Positions 22,512 to 33,762 of a stretch of DNA of 64,000 nucleotides are shown here, piece by piece; within the stretch, counting starts at the first letter, position 1, and every line of letters starts with the position of its first letter. The DNA is from Paraphysoderma sedebokerense (taxonomy: Eukaryota > Blastocladiomycota > Physodermatomycetes > Physodermatales > Physodermataceae), in the NCBI GenBank assembly GCA_025602915.1, contig JAHLJZ010000010.1:62001-126000 (forward strand), read 5' to 3'. Under the pieces are notes generated by a model that had not been told where the DNA came from, did not search any database, and saw only the letters and a list, made by a program, of their open reading frames with translations. The position numbers and the translations under genes were made by a program.

Positions 22512-23724
22512 TCAATGTCTATAATCAACTACAGATCTTATGAGTAGCAGTCGTTCCCCACACAATCTCACTCCTTTATACAAGAAATGCGGTGCCGTTT
22601 CCTTCTTAAAACACTGCTCCTTCCCTTTGTCTGCACCATTCTGACTAGCAGGGAACAACGACGGCCTCGTAGACCCTGCGCTGTTAAGTAATCCCACGAT
22701 TTGACCTGCATAAGTTAATCTGACTTCATCCAACAATTTTTCCCATATCAGTTGTTTAATCACATTTCCACCGCATGTGCAGTCTATGAATTCGAGACCC
22801 ATCTCTTTACGCATATATCGAAACATCGCCTGATAATCCACCTTTTTAGTATCTGATTTATTATCAAAAGATAAAATTTCAGGCTTCACAAAAGTCGTTG
22901 AATTCATGATAGACGGGTCCGACATCGCGGATTCTATATTACGCTTACCAAACGTAGTTGTTACAATAACGATTCGATTCAATCGTTCTTGAAAAATCTG
23001 ATGACTAAGAGGTATAGACCCGGATCCGGTCAAAATAAACAGTACCGGATGTTCTGGTTTTCGGAGGACATTTACTCGGTAATCGATCAGATCGTCAAAC
23101 CTACAAGAAGTAGTTGTGAATTTCAATATTGCACAAGAGCCGTCACCAGAAATATATAAAAGTACATACAATAAGTTAAACTTAACATGAGGCTCGTTTC
23201 TAAGCTCTGCCCCAGAAGCGATAATAGCATCTGCAAAGGCCCATCTACATTATATAAGGCGAGCAATAGGCTTAAGTACACCGGAATGGTCAAATCAGTA
23301 TAAACATAGAAGAATAAACAATTACCCGGCATGGAGCAACTTAAAATCGACTTTTGATATATCGGGGTAGTAATGTCGCATGCTAATACCACTGTATGAA
23401 CACGATAGAAAGATTACTATTACTCATCAATAAGATTGTACTTAACTCGAGCTCCGATCGAGCTGACATTTGTGTTGTTAAAGTGACGAAAGTCCACTTA
23501 GTGGGTAGCTGAAAGAAAGAAAGTATTCCAACTCACCAGGCGTCTGTATCACCTTCTTCCAAGAAACTAAGACACCCGTCTAAACTAATGACTGAGTTGG
23601 ACCAAATGTAAGGCCGGTCTTCCGGGACGGTTAAGCCTTCGAGATGGTAGAAGGCCGCGACATCTTGAATGGAGGGGTTTGGGAACTCGAAGTGAGAGAG
23701 CTGGGGAGTGATTTTTAGTGTCAT
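22512..23724 (-). CDS. RIB7-like reductase (RibD C-terminal/DHFR-like domain)
   Basis: Five exons (23537-23724, 23442-23462, 23326-23391, 23182-23244, 22512-23100) give 308 residues. The fold is that of the riboflavin-pathway pyrimidine reductases: YIWSNSVISLDG at the start of strand one, VDFKLLHAGWAFADAIIASG with ELRNEP, then PVLFILTGSGSIPL, and a CTCGGNVIKQLIWEKLLDEV segment that is the usual Gly-Gly cofactor site. Several fungal paralogues of this fold exist, so the substrate is not certain and I do not assign RIB7 itself. Exon 2 is only 21 nt; it is the one arrangement of splice sites that keeps exon 1 and exon 3 in frame with introns of normal size. A start further upstream, at 23850, would add 42 residues. 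Confidence 0.68.
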
Positions 23725-23945
23725 GATGGAAAGTCGGTTTGATATCTGACGGCGGACAAAGTTAAGTTGTTTCTGGCCGGTGGATGTAAGCGAACGATCG
23801 GACCGAGTAAAATTGGTAAAATTGCCAATCGAATTGATTTGCAGAAACACACGAAACCGAGTTCCATCGTAAAGCCATCGCGTTCCCTCTCTTGATAAGT
23901 TATCTATTTCCTTTGACTACTACGAAATCGAACCATTCAGAAACA

Positions 23946-25018
23946 ATGCTATCATTTCTCAACCGCAACAAAATCTACCCCACCAACTCACCGCCCGACT
24001 TCCGTCCCGATTCACCTTCTCCGAGACGTCCAAGCATCTACAACGACAAAAACTCAAATATCCCAGGTCTAAGAAAACTGAATGCCCTGAATTTAAATAT
24101 CATCGATACAGCAGTTCTTGAAGATAATGAACAAACTGGTGGAAATTATGTGAAGACAGGGTTAACTGTACCGGGGAGGGAGAAGAAATCTATAGGAGGG
24201 ATGGGTATTAGGATTGCGAGTATGGGTGGGTTGTTGAGTAATTTGGTACCTTCGGGATTTGGGTTGCCTCCTAATTTTGGTAGTCATATGCAACTATTCG
24301 TTACTGAGAAGTCTTTGCAAGTGCGTACGACGTTTCTTCGCAATCTTATATCTTTTTTCGTGTGTCCGATTCTCGAAATAGACACAGTGGAGCCTATGCA
24401 TACTCTACTCTTAGCTTTACTAATTCCAAACCTCATTTTACTATCTCATTTTTTGAACGGCTTCACAGAGATCATTAGTCGTACGTAAAAAAGAAATATA
24501 TGCTCAACTTTCACTAATTTTTGGTCTCGTATTGAGTGCTTTCGTGATATACGATTACATTGCGCTTATCACATTTGAAACTCAGACAGTTACTTCAAGT
24601 TGGCTGTTATCACTTCTGGTATGTTGTGTGCGCCTACTATTTAACTTTGGTTTCATAAGTGCAGTTTGGAGTCGATATTGCAAAGAAACAAATTTTAAGT
24701 ATTTCTTCGTTCTTCTTTATTCAACGAGTTCAGGTTCTCCATGTTGCCGCTTTCTATCTGTTCCTGCTGGCATTCATTTACTCTACAGAAGCAGGTGACA
24801 TAAGGGGACTCAAACTATCAATCACGGCAGGACGTAAGTGCACTTATGTAATTTGATATCGAGGATTTTTTCATGCGTGGATATAATAACAGACGATCTG
24901 ACTTTATGTTAACTCGACATTCTGATTCCCAGTTGTCAATTTAGCAGCTTTTGTCTCGAGGACGGCTTTCCAACTGGTTTTCGTGAACTTTGAACCGTCG
25001 GTTTATTTTGTGCTTTGA
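23946..25018 (+). CDS. Multi-pass membrane protein, unknown
   Basis: The proposed exons are 23946-24320, 24469-24618, 24734-24833 and 24933-25018, giving 236 residues. The first 120 are hydrophilic, Pro/Ser rich then Gly rich (SMGGLLSNLVPSGFGLPP). After that come about four hydrophobic helices: YAQLSLIFGLVLSAFVIYDY, WLLSLLVLHVAAFYLFLLAF and LVNLAAFVSRTAFQLVFV. I do not recognise the family. The first intron would be 148 nt, longer than usual, and its 3' part also reads as a hydrophobic segment (HTLLLALLIPNLILLSHFL); therefore an alternative structure with an extra exon there is possible. The last two junctions are well supported by phase. The gene is divergent from the RIB7-like gene and convergent with TAF5. 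Confidence 0.55.
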
Positions 25019-25179
25019 AGTCGTTCAATCTGAAAAAATGTATAAAGTGTACACTGGACGGAATAGGGTGGGAAGAGTAGGACACTGTAGATTAACTGTA
25101 GATAACGTTTTTTGTTTTTACTCTTTGAAGGAGGTCGTACATTTCCTAAGTATAATTACATATGGAGGATTTCCAAAAA

Positions 25180-28003
25180 CTATGGTTGATAGGGGCCAAT
25201 AGCGACCAATAGATTTCTTGGGGTGAATTGGAGATGTTGGATAGGTGTAGCCTTGGTAGGAAAAGACGCCAATAATTCAGAACTAACCGATCAATGCGAG
25301 AACCAAAGTCAGTTCAACCTCCTAAAATATAATCAAGAATACTCAATCTCATGACGACAAACCTAGTTTTTCCTTTCTTTTTCTTTTTCTCTCGAACTCC
25401 ACCTGCGCTACTTGGAATCACACCCAACCCATCAATTTCCATTTTCATGTCGCCGACTTCATCTTCTTTGCTTCCCTTAACATCCCATATTTTGACTGTA
25501 CAATCGCCAGAAGAACTCGCCAGTAAACTGGTTTCTTTTGAGAAAACCAAAGAATACACAGTACTTTTGTGCCCTGTATATTTCTTTAACCGCTTTCCAG
25601 AAGCAAGGTCGAATAAATGAATGGTAGCATTTTCGGCTACAGGAAGGTAGGTAAAAGGAGAAGAACGATGTAAGCGAGGAAGCACAAAGGAGATCCGACG
25701 AAGAAAGTGAATATATACCCGCAGTAGCGAGCGTCCTTCCATCTGGAGATATCGCTAGAGCAGTCACAGGACCGACATGGCCAGTAAACACACGGACACA
25801 TTGACCTCTCTGAACGTCCCACAATCGTGCAGTTTTATCGCTAGAACCGGTAGCGATATAATTACTATTCGGGTGAAATTTGACAACCTGTGCACATACG
25901 GTTCATTAGCATTGAAGAAGTAGATTTATAAATTAAACAGAAGGAAGAACCCACATCAACGTCACTCAGATGTCCGGCAAAAATCCTCAATGGGTAGATA
26001 TGCTCACAACTCCACAGTCGCGCAGTTCGATCATGGGAAGCGGTCGCAAAATAAATTCCTTCAGGACCAAAATCCACATCCCAAACCGGATAATTATGCC
26101 CTCGGTAACAAACTAAGTTTGAAAATGTATCCATAGACCACAGTCGCACTGTCACGAAATAAAATGAATATACTGTTTAATCTCGGGCTCAAACTATGTA
26201 TCATACCAGTTTTATCTTCCGAGCAAGACAGCATATAACGATTGTCTTTGGTAAATGATAATCCGTAAACAGGTCCTGCGTGACCCACCAACGTTTTGCA
26301 CGAGTCCCCATGTTGCTCTCTCACAGAGTTTAAATCGGATACTAGATTCGACCGGGCTCATTGTCATTATTAATCGAACCCAGATGAGTTGAAAAGGCAG
26401 CTTACCTTTATCAAGGTTAAACGGGTTCACGTTATTTTTGATAGCCCTCAGCTTTTTATCTGTCAGCGAGTAGACTTTGACAACAGATTCTGAAAAGCCA
26501 GCGGCAAGCATTGTCGCGTCCTCCGTCATCGCTGTCGACGTGAGTCTATAAGATATGTAAATACATTATACGTTCCTTAAGGAAATTAAGCGCTCACGGA
26601 ATCCACATACGTGTCATAAGTGTTATGAAATGTATAACAACATATGCTAGGTAGAGATTTCGACGTTAGGGAAACCCGATGACCGAGGTCTCTAATGGCT
26701 TTAATTTCAGCTTCAACTTCTCGCAGTTTCCTATTGGACGGAGCAATTATAAATCAAATGAATATTCTATCCATTCAGCCAGCAATTAAGGACATACGGT
26801 CGAGGAAGAGGTACGCTTTTCGGAGGAGCATCTTCAGCTGCCTCAGATTTCACTTTCTGATATACTTCTACCAAGGACGGTTCACCCTATGTCGAGGCGA
26901 TGGATTAGTAAAGGAATGAAGGGTACGAAAGTGCGAACACAACTTACAGTCCTTCGCTTTTTATCGTGCTCTTTCAGTCGCTGCTCGACCTCTTCTTGAA
27001 ATCCTAGATCAGTCGCCAGCTTTCCCAAATAAACGGTCTGCGAGTTAAATTCATCCACATTTGCCGTTACTCCCAAGAGACCCAAATGTTCCCCCCTAGG
27101 CCGTTTATTCGGTTTCCCGGTGAAGACTAGATCGTACATACTATGGTCAGAAAATGAGCTCCTCAGATGCAGATGAAGATCCGTTGTACCTTGGATGTTG
27201 ATATACTGATTCACGACTTTTAATAAGAGCTGAAAATTATTGTCCTCCAGGAAAGAAATTAACAGTTGAAATGAATATTTGCTCATGCGAACAACATATT
27301 TGTTGTTTCGAAAATTCTGTGCGAGTTCGTTTTCCTGCAAGTGCATCGGTTCTTGGATGGCGGAAAAGATTTGAAGGTCGTGAAGATGCAATTCGACGTG
27401 ATCCGTCTTGTAGTGATCAAAGAAATGTGTGGCTGGGAAGTATAAGTGTCAAGTAATATGATCATTCCGTGAGTTTCTCTATTAGTTTAGGTAATCACTA
27501 TGCCATGACAATCTCGACTCCAGAGTGGAGCGAAAAGCATTTTTGGTGGAAATAGCTTACCCTCAGTTTTAAGGCCCTTATTCACTAGATCAAGATATGC
27601 ATGAATAAATATAGGATATAACACTTGTCTTAATTCACTCTATTGTCGAAAGGAAAATATTTAGAGATAAATTTTGTCAGAATTCAATGTCTTGCCTTCT
27701 TTAAATGGCGGCTTTGTTTTTTTGTTTTTCAAAGAGTTGTGTCAACAAAATCACCTTGTATAAATCGAGTGAATCTTCAATCCACCTCCTCAGACGACTG
27801 TAACATTCTTCATATAGCTTTGGATTCAGGTTTTCTGGATTGTAATGGCTCAGATATCGACCGGAATAAGAAGGAGGATTTTTGGCGATTCGTTCCAGTT
27901 CTGGCAGGGCAAGGGCGGAGGGGTCTGATAAGGAGGACTGATCAAAGCCCTTTTTAGCGAGGTATGAGGAAACGGCCTTGTCGACAGTCTGTTCAGAGGA
28001 CAT
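25180..28003 (-). CDS. TAF5: TFIID/SAGA subunit TAF5
   Basis: Twelve exons (27755-28003, 27561-27639, 27190-27432, 26948-27126, 26798-26886, 26611-26730, 26406-26545, 26207-26356, 25955-26148, 25719-25887, 25363-25636, 25180-25282) give 662 residues. TAF5 is a scaffold in the general transcription factor TFIID. The N-terminus has a LisH motif ([15 protein letters not shown]), then the NTD2 helical domain, [13 protein letters not shown] to [34 protein letters not shown] leads into six or seven WD40 repeats, e.g. [13 protein letters not shown] and [13 protein letters not shown]. The last exon, [20 protein letters not shown], is a TAF5-specific C-terminus and lies 80 bp past a plausible but wrong read-through stop. 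The exon at 27126 uses an acceptor 13 nt downstream of a nearer AG, because the nearer one gives an immediate stop. Confidence 0.92.
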
Positions 28004-28299
28004 GGATGGTAGATGAGAGATGAGGATTGGAATGGATGTGGTGGGGAATGGAATTGTCAGAGATGGAATTCCGTGCGCTCCCTGATTCTCGGCTTCGCAA
28101 GGGGAATTATATCAACCACGGAAAACTCATCTTCAACACACAATTACTGCTACAATTGCAACCACAATCACTCTTTGGCGGTGGATATACTCTTGTGCAC
28201 TCTCTCTTTGTCTGCCTCGGTCATTGCTGCTCTCGCTGCCCTCCCACATTAAACGACGATTCCGTTCTTCCTTTCCCCGCCGCTCCGCACTCGCTCGAA

Positions 28300-30053
28300 A
28301 TGTCTCTGGCTGACCTACTATCCCTTCCCTTCAGACTAGCCGTCTCTATCCTCGTTGGCACTTATAATTTTGCAGGTAAGGATTCCTTCTATCCCCTACG
28401 CCTTATTGTTGCATCGCTTAATCCTTCTATGGTAACCTCCTCTGCTGACCCCTGGAATACCGATCCACGACAGCCACTCTTCTACCCTTCCTTCCCCGAA
28501 TACAACCACAGAATGTGCTGGGCTACAGTATAAATCGCACTTCACCGCCGAGATCCCTCGCTTCCCCACAGACGCTAGCCGCCCGATTTACAAGAGAGTT
28601 CGAGGAAACGTATGGATCCGTGCATCCGGATTTCTTTCAAAATGGATATAACCAAGCCCTCGAGCAAATGAAGCAAGATCTTCGATTCTTAGTGGTATAC
28701 CTTCATAGCGAAGAACATGACAACACAGATGATTTCTGCAGGTAGAATTTAATACATGTTATATTGCGATTATGCAAGCTCGTGGACAGCTTACTCACCG
28801 CCTCATCAATTATGTCATTGCAGGAAAACGTTGTCTTCAGCACAGTTCGTAGACTTCGTCCGCCAGCAGAATATCCTCTTCTGGGCTGGAAATGTAAAAG
28901 AAGGGGATGCATTTCAAGGTAAATCAAACTAGCTGTGGCCATAACGTACCGTTTTATGCCGGGCTTGTAGCGATGATTTTAATATTATTTCTTTATCCTC
29001 TCAGTTGGTATCACGTTGGGAGCCACGACATTCCCCTTCCTCGCTGTAGTCGCTTTAGTGAATCCACCTTCTGGCGGCACGAAGCCAGCTGTGGTGGCCA
29101 GAATTGAAGGTAATTAATAACGGAAAAAGCAACATGTCGATATTACTCTACTTCAATCCGTTTTAGCATCTAACGGACATTTAATTTAGGGCCCACTTCA
29201 ACTGAAGATCTTGTTGCACGGATCAAAGCTGCTATGGACCGACACGAGTTATTGATGGCGACAGTACGAGCTGAAAGGGCAGAACGAGATTCGGCTAGGA
29301 TTCTGAGAGAACAGCAAGATCAAGCCTATCAAGAAAGTTTAAGGAAAGATCAAGAACGAGTGCGTATTGACTTTTAACCCATCAAACTGATGTATACAGA
29401 TACTCATCAAGCACCTTGCTACGTCTGATGATGAATAGGAACGAAAGCAACGAGAGGAAAGAGAACGACAACGACGCGAAGAAGAAGAGAAGGAAAAAGC
29501 ATTTAAGATTAAAAAAGACCGTCTTGATGTTTGTATCTTTGTTATCGTCTCTTCGGTTCTGTGTTCCCCTGATAGCATTATGTTTACGAACTCTGGATCT
29601 CAGGCTCGCAAATCAAGAAGACAGCGTCTTCTAGCTTCATTACCAGCAGAACCTGAAGCTGGTACTCCCAACACAACGAGGATACAATTTCGTCTTCCTG
29701 ACGGTTCTCGACACCAACGCTGTTTCAACACTACCGATGCAGTCAAGGTATTTCTTCAATTACCGTCTCTTTCCACTTCAATCCTGACTCTAACAATATA
29801 TCTAATCCACTCTCCGTTTACGTCACTTCCTCTATAGCTTCTCTACAATTACATCGAATCCTTCGACCCTTTGTCCTATGACACACTTGACGCGTCATCC
29901 CCAGATTTAGAACTTCCAGGATCAATTTACAATGACGAAGAGTTTGAGTTTATCCTCGTTTCTCCGTTTCCGAGGGAAGAGTACACTGATATGAATAAAA
30001 CAGTGAAAGAAGCGGGATTAGTAAATGGAAACTTGATGGTCGAGGAAAAGTAA
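28300..30053 (+). CDS. UBX-domain protein of the FAF2/UBXD8 type
   Basis: Eight exons (28300-28375, 28474-28741, 28824-28918, 29005-29109, 29190-29359, 29439-29528, 29604-29747, 29838-30053) give 387 residues. This family recruits Cdc48/p97 to ER membranes and lipid droplets. Order of parts: a hydrophobic hairpin (LLSLPFRLAVSILVGTYNFA) near the N-terminus, a UAS thioredoxin-like domain with EHDNTDDFCRKTLSSAQF and ITLGATTFPFLAVV, a charged coiled coil rich in R, E and K at about 195-265, and a C-terminal UBX domain with RIQFRLPDGSRHQRCFNTTD and FILVSPFPREEY. FAF2 relatives usually carry an N-terminal UBA domain; I see none between the start used here and the TAF5 start, so it is either lost or encoded by an unseen exon. 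The second exon boundary was fixed by phase. Confidence 0.88.
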
Positions 30054-30432
30054 ATTTAAAAGAGTATCTTTGGGTTTTACATGAGCGATGGGGGGTTCCG
30101 CTAGCCAATTGCTTGGTGAGATTGAATAGTTTCGGGTTTGTAATGAACGTGCAAAATGTCAAAAGAAGGATTTTGTGTCGCGAACTGTATATTTTTAGGT
30201 TTAAGTTGAATTATGTGTCATCATGTATCAGTTTAATATTAGTTTGGTTCTGAGTTCCGATGTCAAGGGAAACCGCGAATTGTTCATTGTTTGAATGATC
30301 TCAAAAACAAGGCTTTTATTATGGAAGAATCTCTCGCGATATAAACGACATGATTTGTAAAATACATTATCCAAATTCAAAACTGATGACGAATACATAA
30401 CAAGAAGACAGATTCAGTGGATTTAAAGCCTA
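30054..30432. other. Convergent 3' intergenic region
   Basis: Spacer between the UBX and HID1 genes. No ORF or RNA recognised; it probably contains both 3' UTRs. Confidence 0.55.
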
Positions 30433-33400
30433 TCACGAACTCCTATTCACCCCAGCACTCTCTCCATTTGCTGGACTCCCACTCTTCACCACCTGAACTC
30501 TAAACAATTTGACTCCCCTTTCTGTTCCAACCCAAATTCCAACACCTAACCCACTGATCCCTCCAGCAGCGGTAACCACCGATTTATGTCTGACAAATGC
30601 AACAGCCCATAACCATCCGGTGAACCAAATGTGGTAGGTATCCTTCACATTAAATTTTTTGAAGCGTATTGGTGATGGAGTGGGTAATAGGCCTGTCAAT
30701 GTTGTTGAGGATAGATATGAGAGAAGTTGATTAGGGTCAGAAGATTGTTCGGAGCTTAAATTTGTATCGGAGTTAGCAGGGGAGAGGAAAGATGATATGG
30801 AGGGGAGAAGTGAGGATAGGAGTTTGTAGATGGTGTATAATGGTAATTGAGGTTTCCAGGAGTTAAACTTGAGGTTAAAGAGAGAAAAGGGAAGTCAGAA
30901 AAGGTTATCCAAGGTAAAAACGGAAACAAAGGCAAGAAAGAGATATATACCCATTCCTCAGATGGTTCCCATTTTGTACTTCTTTCTTGCCCTGCTTCTT
31001 GGCTGGGTAGATTTAGAGAGGACAGGGAAGCTTTTCCTTTCGCATTCTTCGAATCTTTTAGGCTAGAATTCTGACTAGGATTCGAAATTGTCTCTTGCTC
31101 AGGAGTGGTGCCTCCTCCAGTGGAACTTTCAGATGTGGCAGTGACATTCGACAAGGATCGTTGATGTTTTTTGAGTTGCTGTTTCTCTAAACGACGGGTA
31201 TAAGTTTCATATGCGGATTCAAATGATAATGATTGCAGCACTTCGAATTTTTTATGGTTTAAAAGAATTGCGTAAATTAAATGATGGTTTGTTGAACACT
31301 AGATGAATGGATTGCGTCAATAATGCAACGGATTCAAGACTCACTAGAGAGAACAAGAGTGTAACTTACCTGATATTCCACTGCACTTTCGATCCCTTCT
31401 AAGAGTAACTTCAACTTCACCCAGTTTCCTTCACCGTTCAATAGGTACCCAGGCGAACTTAACAATGAAAACAAATTCAATAACTTGCTCGAAGCCACAG
31501 TTTGTAATGATTTAATCAGGGGAATAAAATTTGAAATTGTGAGGATAATAGATGAGTGAAGTGGATGGAGGTGTGGTGATGTCGTGAGAATGGTATATAA
31601 AGCCTAAACAGTTGACATTAGAGATATTAATGACAAAATAGGTTGTGCTAGCAAATAGAATTTCAAAGGCTTACGATTATGACGAAATCACCATAACAGC
31701 CAGTGAAAATAGGTAATCCTAATCTTCCCGGCAGATTTGCTTCATAAGGTGCATTCAATGCGACACCAAATTCTCGGAATGAACTAAATTGCTGAAGGAG
31801 GTACACGCACATTCGAATCAAATTAAACTCGGCTGGTAAAATCAGAGATCAAATTGGGTCAGAGGAAGCAACATCACAACGACAAGTTTGGAGATATTAC
31901 ATTGCTCGTTACGGTAGTCTAGCGAGTAATACAAGAGGACTGTGGTCAATTTGACCAATTGAGCTTGCTGGGTCATCAAGTATTGTAAAAATCGCTAAGA
32001 AAGATTATGATTGTCAGTTTGTTGTTGTTCTAATAAGAAAAGCGAACAATGAGAATACCTGATTTGATGTGGCGATCTGCCAAATCAAAGATAACAGTTC
32101 ATGGAAAAACGAGACTTGTTTGGAAGAACCAGGGAGAATGGTAACAGTCGTCTAAATAACAAGAAAAAATAAACAAAACGCACTAAACTAGCTGTCAGAT
32201 AGGCAACAGACCTGTATTGGATTAGATAGGAGTCGAAGTAGACATGTCAAAATATATTCAAAATCTTTCGGTCGATGAATTTTGCTGAAGAGAATATTGA
32301 ACTGATTATGATGCGCAGAAAGTGAAGAGAACGACGAAATGGAGGAAACCGATGTCGGCCTTGGGGATGCTGAGAAAACGGAGGGACGGGGCGATGCAGA
32401 TGACGACGAAGCCAACGCTTCTTTAGCTGAACCATTCTCTTCGGAATGATCGTCCATATCCTCCCCAATTTGAAATGCGGACGAAGATTCTTTGACCGAA
32501 GAGGGTGATGAAGACGAATTTTGCGGAGTGGCATCGCCGGAAGTAACAAATGAGCCAGGATACTTATAATCCAGCAAAACATTCAATACGTGTAAACTTG
32601 TTATAGCCAATGGCTCCCATTGATCTTTGAACAACACATAATCATAAGGCAGCCATCCTGACGGGTTATATTTACAGACTGTATTAAGCAACCCGCATAG
32701 TAGTGAAGACAAAGCGGGCTTTGAGATTTGATTGGTGATAAAGTGAAGATACGGGTTCGGGAATGTCAGATGGGACTTTGGACTCATGTACATGGATTTT
32801 GATGTGAGGGTGAGAAGCAATCGCAGACATTCAAGACGGGTAGATAGATGTTGGTTGGTAGAGTTGATCGGGTCTTTAGATCCGATTCCTGTTTCGAAAA
32901 TTACGTATTTCACTCGAGAATCATGAGCTGAATTCGAGTTAGGCGGCGATGTTTCAGACGACCTTGATGGGCTGTCCGATTCTTCTTGAAATTTTGGTAT
33001 CGTAAAGTTCTCGAGGAATAATAGATCGACGGCTATTCGGCATAACCTGTGCGCTAGCAATTCGGACGATTCAGACTGATTTTCAGCTCTCGTTTTGATT
33101 TGAACGGGTTGCCACATTATGTCATTTTCTAATTTCGATATGCAAGGGTTTCTTCCTCCGGAAGTTTCAGCTAAGTTGTCCGGTGTGGTCTCGTAAACAA
33201 ACGGAAGCAGTCGAGTAAGAAGGCGAATGCAGTTGAGCAAATTTCGAGTGTTTGCTGTTGTCGGGCTCCTGGGATTGTGAGCCTCAAAAGAGCGAAAGAG
33301 CTGCGCCGAAACATGGTGTATCAGAAGCTTTAAATTCTGCGGAGCATTTGCCCTAATTCGTTGAATATCGGACACGCCGAACAAGGAGAATATATCGTCC

Positions 33401-33525
33401 ACAGACTGAGGAAGCGTCCAAAAGCTGTCAAAGAAGTACTCTAACTCGGACAGAGTGAATGGGGTATCTGAGTAGAGTCTGAAGACCGACTTTCTGAACG
33501 ATAATTGCGACTCTGTATTGCCCAT
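30433..33525 (-). CDS. HID1: HID1 family protein (Golgi trafficking)
   Basis: Seven exons (32212-33525, 32059-32151, 31901-31994, 31675-31832, 31370-31603, 30951-31298, 30433-30867) give 891 residues. HID1 proteins act at the trans-Golgi in sorting and secretion. The N-terminus MGNTES with S at position 6 is an ideal N-myristoylation site, as in animal HID1. Family segments include SFWTLPQSVDDIFSLFG, NLLNCIRLLTRLLPFVYE, LLCGLLNTVCKYNPSGWLPY and the C-terminal DTYHIWFTGWLWAVAF. A Ser-rich, low-complexity insert occupies about residues 330-405, and a second one about 680-755, both longer than usual. The 3'-most junctions were set by phase; EEWFNSWKPQLPLYTIYKLL across the last one is typical. 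Divergent from the TBL1-like gene, with three CACGTG boxes in the shared promoter. Confidence 0.9.
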
Positions 33526-33608
33526 TTTGCAGTATGATTGGAACAGAGATGTGCACTATCCCGATTCAGATGGAATAGCAGAATTGTCAATTAACGTAAT
33601 GAAGGAAT

Positions 33609-33646
33609 CACGTGTCAATCACGTGTATAGTCGCTGAATACACGTG
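33609..33646. promoter_or_regulatory. Cluster of three CACGTG boxes in a bidirectional promoter
   Basis: Perfect CACGTG hexamers at 33609, 33620 and 33641 lie between the head-to-head HID1 and TBL1-like genes, 84 and 117 bp from the two start codons. bHLH factors bind this palindrome in fungi. Three copies within 38 bp are unlikely by chance; which factor binds is not known. Confidence 0.55.
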
Positions 33647-33762
33647 ACACCCTTTGAACATGTTTTGATTCCAAAATCCTTATCCAAAAGAGAAAATCTG
33701 AAAAATCAACAACAAACTTTCTATATGCCCACCCTCCACATATCATATCTCCGTCCTAATTC

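Noticed and set aside
27127-27189. Open in-frame stretch within TAF5
   Set aside because: Removing it as a 63-nt intron gives YINIQVFTGKP, matching the NTD2 pattern; keeping it inserts 20 unrelated residues.
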